A stretch of DNA of 16,828 bases from Burkholderiaceae bacterium (GCA_023260315.1 JALQVQ010000155.1:1-16828), one strand, 5' to 3'; shown: positions 1 through 7,035, numbered from the stretch's first letter. Made by a program: numbers and translations. The notes: generated by a model not told the origin, from the sequence alone.

Positions 1-786
1 TTTCGCCCAATCGGCGCCGGCAGCCGCTGCAGCGAAGGTCTCTGCCGATGGTGAAACGAATTGGCCATCACGGTTTGCCAATAAGGTTACTGGCAATTTG
101 TTTTGCTTGGCATACGCGTATTCGACATAGCCAATCGCGCCTTTGATCTTCTGGACATTGGCAGCAACGCCGGCGTTGCCTTTGCCGCCCACCGAGGCAG
201 CAGCTGGCCATTTCACGGCTTTGCCGGCACCGACGGTATCTTTAAAATCCTTTGAGACCTCAGATAAATAGTCGGTAAAGACCGCTGTCGTTCCCGAGCC
301 ATCTGCGCGATGCGCAACGGTGATTGTTTGATACGGAAATTTGATGCCAGGGTTCAGTGCAGCAATCTTGGGGTCATTCCAATTGTTGATCTTTCCCATG
401 AAAATGTCGGCTAAAACGGGACCGTTCAGTTTGATCGTTCCTGAGGGTATGCCGAGACTCTCGTTGTTATACACCGCAACAACGCCGCCCATGACAGCCG
501 GGAACTGCACCATACCAGCAGCCTCCACGTCGTCGCCCTTCATGGGATCATCTGTTGCCCCAAAGTCAACGGTTTTGGCTTTGATTTGTTTGATGCCACC
601 GGACGAACCGATCGATTGGTAGTTGATCGCTTTGCCAGTCGCTGCCTTATAGGCTTCAGCCCATTTTGCATAGACCGGTGCTGGGAATGAGGCGCCCGCA
701 CCTGTCGCGTCTTGAGCCATTGCAGAGACAGAGACCAGTGAGCTGAGTAACGCGCCAGTTAGCGCTGTTGCAAATTTCAATTTCAT
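1..786 (-). CDS. pstS: Phosphate ABC transporter substrate-binding protein PstS (3' end cut by window edge)
   Basis: Periplasmic phosphate-binding protein that delivers inorganic phosphate to the PstCAB importer. The visible 262 codons begin with a signal peptide (MKLKFATALTGALLSSLVSV then SAMA, probable cleavage before QDATGAG). The mature part carries the family's GAGASFPAP block, YQSIGSSGGI, VDFGATDDPM and HRADGSGTT phosphate-contact motifs. PstS proteins are usually about 340-350 residues, so roughly 80 C-terminal residues lie outside the window. The ATG is preceded by AAGGTGGT, a strong ribosome binding site. It is divergent from ppx. A Pho box and a correctly spaced -10 lie upstream, so induction by PhoB under phosphate limitation is expected. 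pstCAB probably follow outside the window (inference). Confidence 0.95.
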   Translation of the reverse strand, partial: MKLKFATALTGALLSSLVSVSAMAQDATGAGASFPAPVYAKWAEAYKAATGKAINYQSIGSSGGIKQIKAKTVDFGATDDPMKGDDVEAAGMVQFPAVMGGVVAVYNNESLGIPSGTIKLNGPVLADIFMGKINNWNDPKIAALNPGIKFPYQTITVAHRADGSGTTAVFTDYLSEVSKDFKDTVGAGKAVKWPAAASVGGKGNAGVAANVQKIKGAIGYVEYAYAKQNKLPVTLLANRDGQFVSPSAETFAAAAAGADWAK

Positions 787-811
787 AAAACCACCTTAAG
801 AAAGTTAGAGT

Positions 812-828
812 TTGATCGCAACGATCAA
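812..828 (-). promoter_or_regulatory. Palindrome at the predicted 5' end of the pstS transcript
   Basis: TTGATCG-CAA-CGATCAA is a perfect 7-bp inverted repeat with a 3-nt centre. With the -10 at 834-839, transcription should begin near 827-828, so the RNA would open with this stem-loop. It may stabilise the message or be an operator. The repeat is seen; the role is inferred. Confidence 0.45.
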
Positions 829-833
829 GGCGA

Positions 834-839
834 AATTTA
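834..839 (-). promoter_or_regulatory. pstS -10 hexamer
   Basis: On the minus strand this reads TAAATT (4 of 6 to TATAAT). It lies exactly 10 nt downstream of the pstS Pho box, the spacing known for PhoB-activated promoters, where the Pho box replaces the -35. Confidence 0.55.
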
Positions 840-849
840 CGGGGGGAAT

Positions 850-867
850 ATTGCAGTTTTGTGACAG
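850..867 (-). promoter_or_regulatory. Pho box upstream of pstS
   Basis: Minus strand CTGTCACAAAACTGCAAT matches the enterobacterial Pho box CTGTCATAAAWCTGTCAY at 15 of 18 positions. It has the characteristic 7-bp half sites repeated every 11 bp, the first being near perfect. It is oriented toward pstS. Confidence 0.72.
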
Positions 868-885
868 CTTTTCACATGTCGACGA

Positions 886-903
886 TCGTCATAAAAGTGT
901 CAT
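886..903 (+). promoter_or_regulatory. Pho box upstream of ppx
   Basis: TCGTCATAAAAGTGTCAT matches the Pho box consensus at 15 of 18 positions, with two direct 7-bp half sites 11 bp apart. It points toward ppx. The left half overlaps a perfect 10-bp palindrome (GACGATCGTC, 881-890). Confidence 0.7.
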
Positions 904-913
904 GATGCGACAC

Positions 914-919
914 TAAAGT
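914..919 (+). promoter_or_regulatory. ppx -10 hexamer
   Basis: TAAAGT (4 of 6 to TATAAT) begins 10 nt after the end of the plus-strand Pho box, mirroring the pstS arrangement. The transcript would start near 926, giving a leader of about 35 nt. Confidence 0.5.
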
Positions 920-960
920 AGCCGGAATTTACGCTGTACGTATCCAATGAAAAAGGGTCT

Positions 961-2448
961 ATGCAAGAAGAGTCACAACTAGCTGCCGTCGATCTCGGCT
1001 CGAACAGCTTTCGTTTAGAAATTGCCAAATATGTGGGTGGTCATATAGAGCCGCTTGACTCCCTGCGTGAAACGGTTCGTTTGGGTGGCGGAATGTCAAA
1101 GGATAAGGCGCTCTCGCTTGATTCGATGGCGCGGGGGTGGGCCTGCTTAGAACGTTTCGCCGAGCGCATAAGGGGTTTCGATTCGCATCAGGTGAGGGTC
1201 GTTGCGACGCAGACGTTGCGTGAGGCCAGTAACCGCGATGTATTCATCTCAACTGCAAAAAGAATATTGGGCCACGATGTTGAAGTGATCGCTGGCCAAG
1301 AGGAAGCCCGTCTTATTTTTCAGGGCGTGCAAGCCGCGCTACCCGATTTTCGAGAGAGGCGTTTGGTGATTGATATCGGTGGCCGTTCAACCGAGATCAT
1401 CATCGGTAGTGAAAAGAAGCCCCTGACACTTGCGTCGTTTAATGTGGGTAGCGTGTCCTGGTCGGGCAAATACTTTCCCGCCGGAATTCTCAATCGGACG
1501 CATTTTGACCATGCAATCGTTGCTGCGGAGGCAATTTTTGAAGAGGCAGTGGCGCGCTTTGCTGCATCACAGTGGGACACCGCTTATGGTGCATCTGGAA
1601 CAGTTGGTGCTGTTGCGAATATGCTCAAGGCGGCTGGGCTAGCGACTGACGGCATAACCCGTGATGATCTGCATTGGCTGATCAATCAATTGTGTAAAGC
1701 TCGACATTTTGACGAAATCAATTTGCAGGGCCTTAAGGATGAAAGAAAGTCTGTCATCGCTGGCGGTATCAGCGCGTTATATGCAGCGATGAATATATTT
1801 GAAATCGATTCTTTGCATCCAACAAGGGGGGCACTTCGGCACGGCGTCCTCGCGGAGATCGTTAATCGCGAAACGGCGGTGGGAGACATCCGAACACGAA
1901 CGGTAAAGCATCTCATGGCGCGTTTCCGCGTCGATACCGAGCAGGCAAGACGCGTTGAACGCGTGTCACTCTTTTTGCTTGACTCTATCGATCCAAAAGG
2001 TGAAATCCCTGCGTTCATGCGCCTAGATCTGCAATGGGGGTCGTTGCTTCATGAGCTCGGCTCGTTGATTTCGCATGCCGACTCTCCCATGCACGGTGCC
2101 TATTTGCTTGATCATGTCGAAGCCCCTGGATTTTCCGTTGATGAGTTTCATCGGCTTGCTGTGTTGGTTCTTGGTCAGCGAGGTAAGCTTCGCCGCGTTT
2201 CCACGGAGATTGGGAATGAACATTTCCGTTCGATTCTTCTCTGTCTCCGCCTTGCCTGTATTTTTTGTCACGCCCGCCGCGAGCCTGACATGACGGGGGT
2301 CCGATTTGAAGCGCGTGATTATGAGTTTTTCCTCACCTTGCCAGCCGCTTGGCGGAAAGCGCACCCGCAGTCGATTTGGCTCATCGAAAATGAAGTGGAT
2401 AGCTGGCAGCGATATGGCGCAGTCATCTCATTGGAGAGCGATCTGTAG
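961..2448 (+). CDS. ppx: Exopolyphosphatase, Ppx/GppA family
   Basis: Cytoplasmic ASKHA-fold phosphatase that releases phosphate from the ends of polyphosphate; a GppA-type (p)ppGpp hydrolase cannot be excluded by sequence alone. The 495 residues show the phosphate-1 loop AAVDLGSNSFRLEI (8-21), VVATQTLREASN (80-91), the catalytic-glutamate region VIAGQEEARLI (109-119), the phosphate-2 motif VIDIGGRSTE (136-145) and GASGTVGAVANM, followed by the HD-like C-terminal half. Length suits the family (about 500). The ATG follows AAAAAGGG at a short distance. It is divergent from pstS behind a Pho box, and ppk lies nearby in opposite orientation, so synthesis and breakdown of polyphosphate are encoded side by side. 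Confidence 0.93.
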   Translation: MQEESQLAAVDLGSNSFRLEIAKYVGGHIEPLDSLRETVRLGGGMSKDKALSLDSMARGWACLERFAERIRGFDSHQVRVVATQTLREASNRDVFISTAKRILGHDVEVIAGQEEARLIFQGVQAALPDFRERRLVIDIGGRSTEIIIGSEKKPLTLASFNVGSVSWSGKYFPAGILNRTHFDHAIVAAEAIFEEAVARFAASQWDTAYGASGTVGAVANMLKAAGLATDGITRDDLHWLINQLCKARHFDEINLQGLKDERKSVIAGGISALYAAMNIFEIDSLHPTRGALRHGVLAEIVNRETAVGDIRTRTVKHLMARFRVDTEQARRVERVSLFLLDSIDPKGEIPAFMRLDLQWGSLLHELGSLISHADSPMHGAYLLDHVEAPGFSVDEFHRLAVLVLGQRGKLRRVSTEIGNEHFRSILLCLRLACIFCHARREPDMTGVRFEARDYEFFLTLPAAWRKAHPQSIWLIENEVDSWQRYGAVISLESDL

Positions 2449-2451
2449 TGC

Positions 2452-2480
2452 TTGTCGTTATTTCTTTAAAATGATATAAA
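2452..2480 (+). promoter_or_regulatory. Sigma-70 promoter of the RHH-like gene
   Basis: TTGTCG (2452-2457), a 17-nt spacer and TATAAA (2475-2480) form a near-consensus promoter only 4 nt after the ppx stop codon. Expected start of RNA is near 2487, about 27 nt before the ATG. Confidence 0.6.
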
Positions 2481-2498
2481 CCGTTTATATTGTTTATA
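2475..2498 (+). promoter_or_regulatory. Palindromic operator over the -10 (three 7-bp half sites)
   Basis: TATAAAC-C-GTTTATA (2475-2489) is a perfect 7-bp inverted repeat. A second copy of GTTTATA follows at 2492-2498 after two bases. The array covers the -10 and the start of transcription, a typical place for an autorepressor. Ribbon-helix-helix proteins bind short repeated half sites of this kind, so the encoded protein is the obvious candidate ligand (inference). Confidence 0.55.
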
Positions 2499-2513
2499 CC
2501 GTTAGGAGAGATG

Positions 2514-2933
2514 ATGTCAAAATCTGGAAAAAAAGAGAAAAACTTGGTTCGCGACAGCTTTACGATGCCAGCGGAAGAGCATCAAATCATCGATCAGCTG
2601 AAAAAGAAAGTTCGCCTCGCGGGCAATGAGGTTAAAAAAAGTGAACTGATACGTGCCGGCATCGCCATGCTCGACACGTTGTCGATACGTGCTTTGATGA
2701 CTGCGATAAATCGGGTCCCAAATTTAAAGACGGGGCGACCTGCAAAGGATCTTGCGGTTAAGCCCGTTGCACCGCCCAAAGCCATCAGCAAATCCATCAG
2801 CAAAGCCGTTACCAAACCGGTCACCAAAGCCGTCACAAAGGCGGCTACCAAACCGACAATTGAAAGCGATGCCCCATCCGCCTCCCGTAGGCCAGCCGCT
2901 CAGGCAGCAAAGCGGGCTAAGCCTTTGCCTTAA
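2514..2933 (+). CDS. Ribbon-helix-helix-like protein with repetitive basic tail
   Basis: A 139-residue basic protein; function unknown. Residues 12-56 look like an RHH fold: a strand (VRDSFTMP), then helix EEHQIIDQLKKKVRLAG and helix KKSELIRAGIAMLDTL. A conserved-looking NLKTGRPAKD block follows, then a Lys/Ala/Thr tetrapeptide repeat tail (about 89-116) recalling histone-H1-like bacterial tails, and an Arg/Lys-rich end. The start at 2514 is preferred over the adjacent ATG at 2511 because AGGAG (2504-2508) is then 5 nt away. It has its own promoter and operator. Its last 17 nt overlap the 3' end of ppk on the other strand. I have the impression that similar proteins occur beside ppk/ppx in other betaproteobacteria. 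A role in DNA or polyphosphate binding is only a guess. Confidence 0.8.
   Translation: MSKSGKKEKNLVRDSFTMPAEEHQIIDQLKKKVRLAGNEVKKSELIRAGIAMLDTLSIRALMTAINRVPNLKTGRPAKDLAVKPVAPPKAISKSISKAVTKPVTKAVTKAATKPTIESDAPSASRRPAAQAAKRAKPLP
2778..2855 (+). repeat. Degenerate 12-bp tandem repeat coding KAVT-type tetrapeptides
   Basis: Six full units and part of a seventh, each 12 bp and starting AAA or AAG (for example AAAGCCATCAGC, AAAGCCGTTACC, AAACCGGTCACC), encode KAIS, KSIS, KAVT, KPVT, KAVT, KAAT, KPT. Being multiples of three, gain or loss of units would keep the frame. Confidence 0.8.
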
Positions 2934-5031
2934 TGGCGGTATTGGCGCCGTATTGCTGCATGAGTGCCTTGTGCGCATCGAACGTGATGCGCTTGCTCGC
3001 GCCAGTCGTCTGCGGGTCCTCAGTTACTTTTATCTGTTGATACTGACCATCTGGTTGCAAGACCCACGCATTCTCAGTGTCCCTTAGATACAGACCAAGG
3101 CCTTCTTCGAGAATTCTCGCTTTGAGATTGGCATCTTCGATGGGCCATGCCAATTCAATCCGCCGAATCATGTTTCGGCTCATAAAGTCAGCGCTCGAAA
3201 GCCAAAGCTGATCAATCCCTTGTGATTCAAAGTAAAACACGCGTGTGTGTTCGAGGAATCGTCCAATGACGGAGCGCACGCGAATGCGCCCAGTGCCTTG
3301 ACTTTCAAACGCTGGCAGTATGCAGGCACCCCTTACGATCAAATCCACTTCCACGCCGGATTTGGCTGCCGAAAGGAGCGCTCGGGCAATTCGTACGTCC
3401 GTCAATGCGTTCATTTTGCAGACGATGCGCGTCTTTTTGCCGCGACTTGCATCGCGGTCAAGCTGCTCAATTTGGTTGACGATAGCATCCTGCAGCATAA
3501 AAGGCGCCATCAAGAGCTTATTCATTTTCGGAAGCTTATGCTGGCTCGCGAGGTGTACGAAAATTTGTTCGACATCAGCGGTGATGGCTTCGCTCGCCGT
3601 CATGAAGCCCCAGTCTGTGTAGATCTTTGCCGTTGCTGGGTTGTAGTTACCGGTCGACAGGTGCGCGTAGCGCTTGAGTCCTGTGCTTTCCCGACGCGTG
3701 ATTAACATCAGTTTTGCGTGTGTTTTGAGGCCGACAACGCCATAGACAACCTGGGCGCCCACATCCTCAAGTAGCTCGCTGTAATGGATGTTTGTCTGCT
3801 CGTCGAATCGCGCCTTAATCTCAACAACGACGGTCACCTCTTTCCCACGCCGGACAGCCTCCTTGAGCAATGCAATGAGTTCTGAGTGAGCGCCCGCTCG
3901 ATACACGGTTTGCTTGATCGCGAGGACCTTCGGATCGGCGACGGCCTCGCGTAGCAGGTCGAGAACGGTGTCAAATGCCTCAAATGGATGGTGAAGCAAC
4001 ACATCCCCGCTTTGGAGCTTTTCGATCAACGATTCACCGACTTTTAACTGTTTGGCAAGGCCTGGAACAAACTTTGGGAAAAACAACTGAGGCGAGGGGA
4101 GGGCGTCGATCAACTGCGTCATGCGCACGAGGTTGACGGGGCCAGGTACCCGGTAAAGCGATCCCTCTGGTAGGTTGAATTCTTGGCGTAAGGTGTTGCA
4201 CAAGAAATCTGAACAGCCAGAAGATACTTCAAGGCGCGTTGGGCGACCGTAGCTGCGGTGCTGTAAGCTCTGGCGAAGGGCGGTGCGTAGATTTTTCACC
4301 TCTTCTTCGTCTACCGCAACGTCTGAATGTCGGGTGACCCGAAACTGCGAAAATTCCGTGACCGTTCGACCCGGGAATAGGTCGACAAGGTGTGAGCGGA
4401 TCAGGCTCGATATGGATACAAAGTTAAGCGCCTTTCGGCCTTTCGCGCCAGGGATTGCAATGAAACGCGGCAGGCTTCTGGGAACCTTGACAATCGCTAT
4501 CTCGTTACTCCTTCCGAAGGCATCTGACCCCGTAAGACGAACGACGAAATTCAGGGTCTTACTGGCAACTTGAGGAAATGGATGCGAGGGATCCAATGAA
4601 ATCGGAATAACCAGCGGCTGCACTTCCTTTTGAAAATAGTTGGCGATCCATTTGCGTTGTGATGTCGTTCGCTGGCTGTGCCCTATGAGGTGGACATTTT
4701 GCTTTTTAAGTCTTGGAATGAGGTCGTCGTTGTACAAGCTGTATTGCGCACTGACCAGGCTCTGAATACGCTCTGTAATGGATTCATAACTGAATACCTC
4801 GCCTGGCTTTGACTTACTCTCCCCGAGGTAATCTGAAAGGTGGGGCGCCATCCTGACTTCAAAAAACTCATCCAAGTTGGATGAGACGATACACAAGAAG
4901 CGCAGTCGTTCGAGCAATGGGACGTCACTTCGAAATGCCCATGACAATACGCGTGCGTTGAAAGCGACCAAACTGCTGTCGCGGTCCAACAATTTGGGAA
5001 CTTGGGTGCTCTTTCTTTTAGGCGGTGTCAT
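2917..5031 (-). CDS. ppk: Polyphosphate kinase 1
   Basis: Builds polyphosphate from the gamma phosphate of ATP, reversibly, through a phosphohistidine intermediate. The 704 residues fit PPK1 (about 690). The N-terminal domain (DRDSSLVAFNARVLSWA, FLCIVSSNLDEFFEVR) is followed by the head domain and two phospholipase-D-like catalytic domains. H438 (in GLKTHAKLML) and H457 (in RYAHLSTGNYNP) are 19 residues apart, as are the E. coli H435 and H454. H595 in GRFLEHTRVFYF matches the other catalytic histidine. It starts 7 nt after the OlsB-like gene. No clear ribosome binding site precedes the ATG, suggesting translational coupling. The operon would inherit the Pho box at 5928-5945. The 3' end overlaps the RHH-like gene. 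Confidence 0.96.
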   Translation of the reverse strand: MTPPKRKSTQVPKLLDRDSSLVAFNARVLSWAFRSDVPLLERLRFLCIVSSNLDEFFEVRMAPHLSDYLGESKSKPGEVFSYESITERIQSLVSAQYSLYNDDLIPRLKKQNVHLIGHSQRTTSQRKWIANYFQKEVQPLVIPISLDPSHPFPQVASKTLNFVVRLTGSDAFGRSNEIAIVKVPRSLPRFIAIPGAKGRKALNFVSISSLIRSHLVDLFPGRTVTEFSQFRVTRHSDVAVDEEEVKNLRTALRQSLQHRSYGRPTRLEVSSGCSDFLCNTLRQEFNLPEGSLYRVPGPVNLVRMTQLIDALPSPQLFFPKFVPGLAKQLKVGESLIEKLQSGDVLLHHPFEAFDTVLDLLREAVADPKVLAIKQTVYRAGAHSELIALLKEAVRRGKEVTVVVEIKARFDEQTNIHYSELLEDVGAQVVYGVVGLKTHAKLMLITRRESTGLKRYAHLSTGNYNPATAKIYTDWGFMTASEAITADVEQIFVHLASQHKLPKMNKLLMAPFMLQDAIVNQIEQLDRDASRGKKTRIVCKMNALTDVRIARALLSAAKSGVEVDLIVRGACILPAFESQGTGRIRVRSVIGRFLEHTRVFYFESQGIDQLWLSSADFMSRNMIRRIELAWPIEDANLKARILEEGLGLYLRDTENAWVLQPDGQYQQIKVTEDPQTTGASKRITFDAHKALMQQYGANTAIKAKA

Positions 5032-5038
5032 ATTTGAC

Positions 5039-5881
5039 TCAGCTTGAAAATAAGCGTCGATATCGGGGCGCCAGTTCGTTCAAATTGAGAATCAAAGGTA
5101 AATCCGCCGCATTGAAGTCGGCATCCCAAGCTGGTGGCCCCATGACTTTTGCCCCCATCCTTAAATATGCGTTGATCAGCGCGGGTGGCTGTATGGACGG
5201 ATCGACCTCAAAGTTATCTAAGGGCAGTGGTGTGCGCGGAATAACACGGTGTGCGATCGGTGCCATGTGTGATGACGCGACGTGCGCCCATACGCTCGCA
5301 GCGATATGGCCACCAAACGGCTCGTTTGGCAACGCTGTGACGCGCAGTGGGATCGTCCCGCAACCGATCATGATGTGGAGCCCATTGCTGCGCATGAACT
5401 GTGTGAGGGCTCTCCAGAGGGCAAGAATGACGCCACCGTTTCGGTAAGCGGGGTGGACGCAGCTTCTGCCGACCTCCACCATTTGTGATCTCAAGTCACG
5501 TAAGCGCGTGAGATCAAATTCCTCATCGGTATACGTGCCACCGATCCTTTTGGCTTGTGTCGGAGTCAGGACACGGTAGGTGCCGATTACTGTGTTGGTC
5601 GCGACCTCTCGTACCAGCAGGTGTTCACAAAAATCATCAAAGATATCGGCGACGAGTCCCGGCACCAGTGTTCGAAGGGTCGCACCCATTTCGACACCGA
5701 AGACAGCCTGTCTCAGTGCTTGCGCTTCGCGGACTTCGTCGAGGTTTCGTGCCCACGAGGTGACGAAAAGCGATTTTTCAGGCGTGGGATTTGCCGCTGG
5801 TCTTGGGTGATGGTTGGCATCAATCTTGAACGATATTTCACGGGTGGTGAGGGCTGATGTTCGGTCAGATCTGAAGCTCAT
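5039..5881 (-). CDS. OlsB-like GNAT N-acyltransferase (putative ornithine lipid synthesis)
   Basis: 280-residue GNAT-fold protein of the OlsB / 'putative hemolysin' group. OlsB transfers a 3-hydroxyacyl chain from ACP to ornithine, the first step of ornithine lipid synthesis. Seen: WARNLDEVREAQALRQAVFG (43-62), EEFDLTRLRD, VEVGRSCVHPAYRNGGVILA (135-154) resembling the family's GRSCV-P-YR acceptor loop, and HIMIGCG (169-175). The first 35 residues look unconserved, but an in-frame stop lies just upstream and no better start is visible. It is the first gene of an apparent operon with ppk, behind a Pho box. In rhizobia olsB is PhoB-controlled, which agrees. No OlsA-type second acyltransferase is in the window. 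A generic GNAT of other specificity remains possible. Confidence 0.8.
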   Translation of the reverse strand: MSFRSDRTSALTTREISFKIDANHHPRPAANPTPEKSLFVTSWARNLDEVREAQALRQAVFGVEMGATLRTLVPGLVADIFDDFCEHLLVREVATNTVIGTYRVLTPTQAKRIGGTYTDEEFDLTRLRDLRSQMVEVGRSCVHPAYRNGGVILALWRALTQFMRSNGLHIMIGCGTIPLRVTALPNEPFGGHIAASVWAHVASSHMAPIAHRVIPRTPLPLDNFEVDPSIQPPALINAYLRMGAKVMGPPAWDADFNAADLPLILNLNELAPRYRRLFSS

Positions 5882-5913
5882 ATCTCGGCATCTTGTTGTT
5901 TAGATGCCGAGAT
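5882..5913 (-). promoter_or_regulatory. 12-bp perfect hairpin abutting the OlsB-like start codon
   Basis: ATCTCGGCATCT (5882-5893) and AGATGCCGAGAT (5902-5913) are perfectly complementary around an 8-nt loop. In the minus-strand RNA the 3' arm ends directly at the ATG and contains the only ribosome-binding-like bases (GAG). A long transcript would therefore have its initiation site closed. There is no T-run after it on the minus strand, so it is not an ordinary terminator in that direction. Confidence 0.6.
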
Positions 5914-5917
5914 TCTT
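5912..5917 (-). promoter_or_regulatory. -10 hexamer for the OlsB-like gene and ppk
   Basis: Minus strand AAGAAT (4 of 6 to TATAAT) lies exactly 10 nt downstream of the Pho box at 5928-5945. Predicted RNA start is near 5905, inside the 5' arm of the hairpin. Confidence 0.45.
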
Positions 5918-5927
5918 TCTGAAAAAT

Positions 5928-5945
5928 ATGACAAATCTGTGACAC
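5928..5945 (-). promoter_or_regulatory. Pho box upstream of the OlsB-like gene and ppk
   Basis: Minus strand GTGTCACAGATTTGTCAT matches the Pho box consensus at 14 of 18, with GTGTCAC and TTGTCAT half sites 11 bp apart. It partly overlaps a 7-bp-arm palindrome, CACGCCA-AA-TGGCGTG (5943-5958), which may be a separate operator. Confidence 0.62.
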
Positions 5946-6000
5946 GCCAAATGGCGTGATTGCGTGGCGATCCCTCGCTCTCGTTAGATCGCGGTCATCG

Positions 6001-7035
6001 CTAATATTTGAGGGGCGTTGATTTCCCCCAAAATACGCGATAGGAAAAAGCGGTGTACGCGATGATGATGGGGAACACAACCACGACCCCATAGAAAATC
6101 ACCATGAGCGCCTCCACTGAACTGGCGGCTTGCCAAAAGTTGAGCCGATCAATCACGAGCCACGGGAACAGGCTGTAGCCTAAACCGTATGATGAAAGTA
6201 GAAAAATACCAAGCGTTGCCATGAATGGCACAGCCACGCCGTACTGGTTACCTTCACTCAGTCGCAGCGGCAGACGGCTCAGGCTGCGATGGATGACATA
6301 GAAGAGCACCACAGTCATGACCGGGATTGGGAACAGCATCACGACATTCGGGAAGCTGAACCATTTCTCGAAAATGCGTTCACTCGCCCAGGGCGTACCC
6401 AGCGAGATGGCAACCACGCCAACAGCGGTGAGCAACAGGCTTCGCTTCGCCCACTGAACAGCTTTTTGCTGTAGCGCACCATCTGTCTTCATGATCAGCC
6501 AGCTCGCTCCCAACAGCCGATAGGCGGCGATCAGCGCGACGCCTATCACCGCACTAAAAGCATTCCCAACCGTTGTGTTCTGAAAACCAATGATGAGTTG
6601 GCCCAGCATGAAACCCTGTGACCACGACGCGACGAGGGAGCCCGTGTAAAACGCGCGGTCCCACCAGGGGCGGTAGGGCGCCTTGGCTTTCACGCGGAAA
6701 TCGAACGCGACGCCGCGCAGCGTAAGAGCGGCCAGCATGATCGCGACCGGTAAATACAGCGCGCCCAAAATCGTGCCGTGTGCCAAGGGGAATGCAACCA
6801 ATAGAACACCGACACCCAATACCAACCAGGTCTCATTGGCGTCCCAGAAGGGGCCAATACTGGCAATCATTGCGTCTTTCTCGGAGAGGTCATCTGTTTG
6901 ACGAAGCAAGATGCCGACGCCCAAATCGTAGCCGTCCAAAATCACGTAAGCGATCATGGAGATGGCCATGACCAAGGCGAAGAACACAGGAAGCCAGCCC
7001 CCCGGACGGGCCAATTCGATGCCGATCTCAAGCAT
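6001..7035 (-). CDS. cydB: Cytochrome bd-type quinol oxidase subunit II
   Basis: Membrane subunit II of a bd-type terminal oxidase. It has 344 residues with many hydrophobic helices. Signature segments are VILDGYDLGVGIL (31-43), GPFWDANETWLVLGVG (61-76) and LTLRGVAFDFRVK (105-117). It is near the length of short CydB/CioB proteins (about 335-340). Its ATG overlaps the cydA stop by 8 nt. The ribosome binding site AAGGAG lies inside cydA with 7-nt spacing, so the two are translationally coupled and made as a heterodimer. No CydX-like small subunit follows within the 119 nt before the next gene. Confidence 0.94.
   Translation of the reverse strand: MLEIGIELARPGGWLPVFFALVMAISMIAYVILDGYDLGVGILLRQTDDLSEKDAMIASIGPFWDANETWLVLGVGVLLVAFPLAHGTILGALYLPVAIMLAALTLRGVAFDFRVKAKAPYRPWWDRAFYTGSLVASWSQGFMLGQLIIGFQNTTVGNAFSAVIGVALIAAYRLLGASWLIMKTDGALQQKAVQWAKRSLLLTAVGVVAISLGTPWASERIFEKWFSFPNVVMLFPIPVMTVVLFYVIHRSLSRLPLRLSEGNQYGVAVPFMATLGIFLLSSYGLGYSLFPWLVIDRLNFWQAASSVEALMVIFYGVVVVFPIIIAYTAFSYRVFWGKSTPLKY

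Noticed and set aside
3247..3705. 152-codon plus-strand open frame
   Set aside because: Antisense to the catalytic domain of ppk, which is unambiguous.
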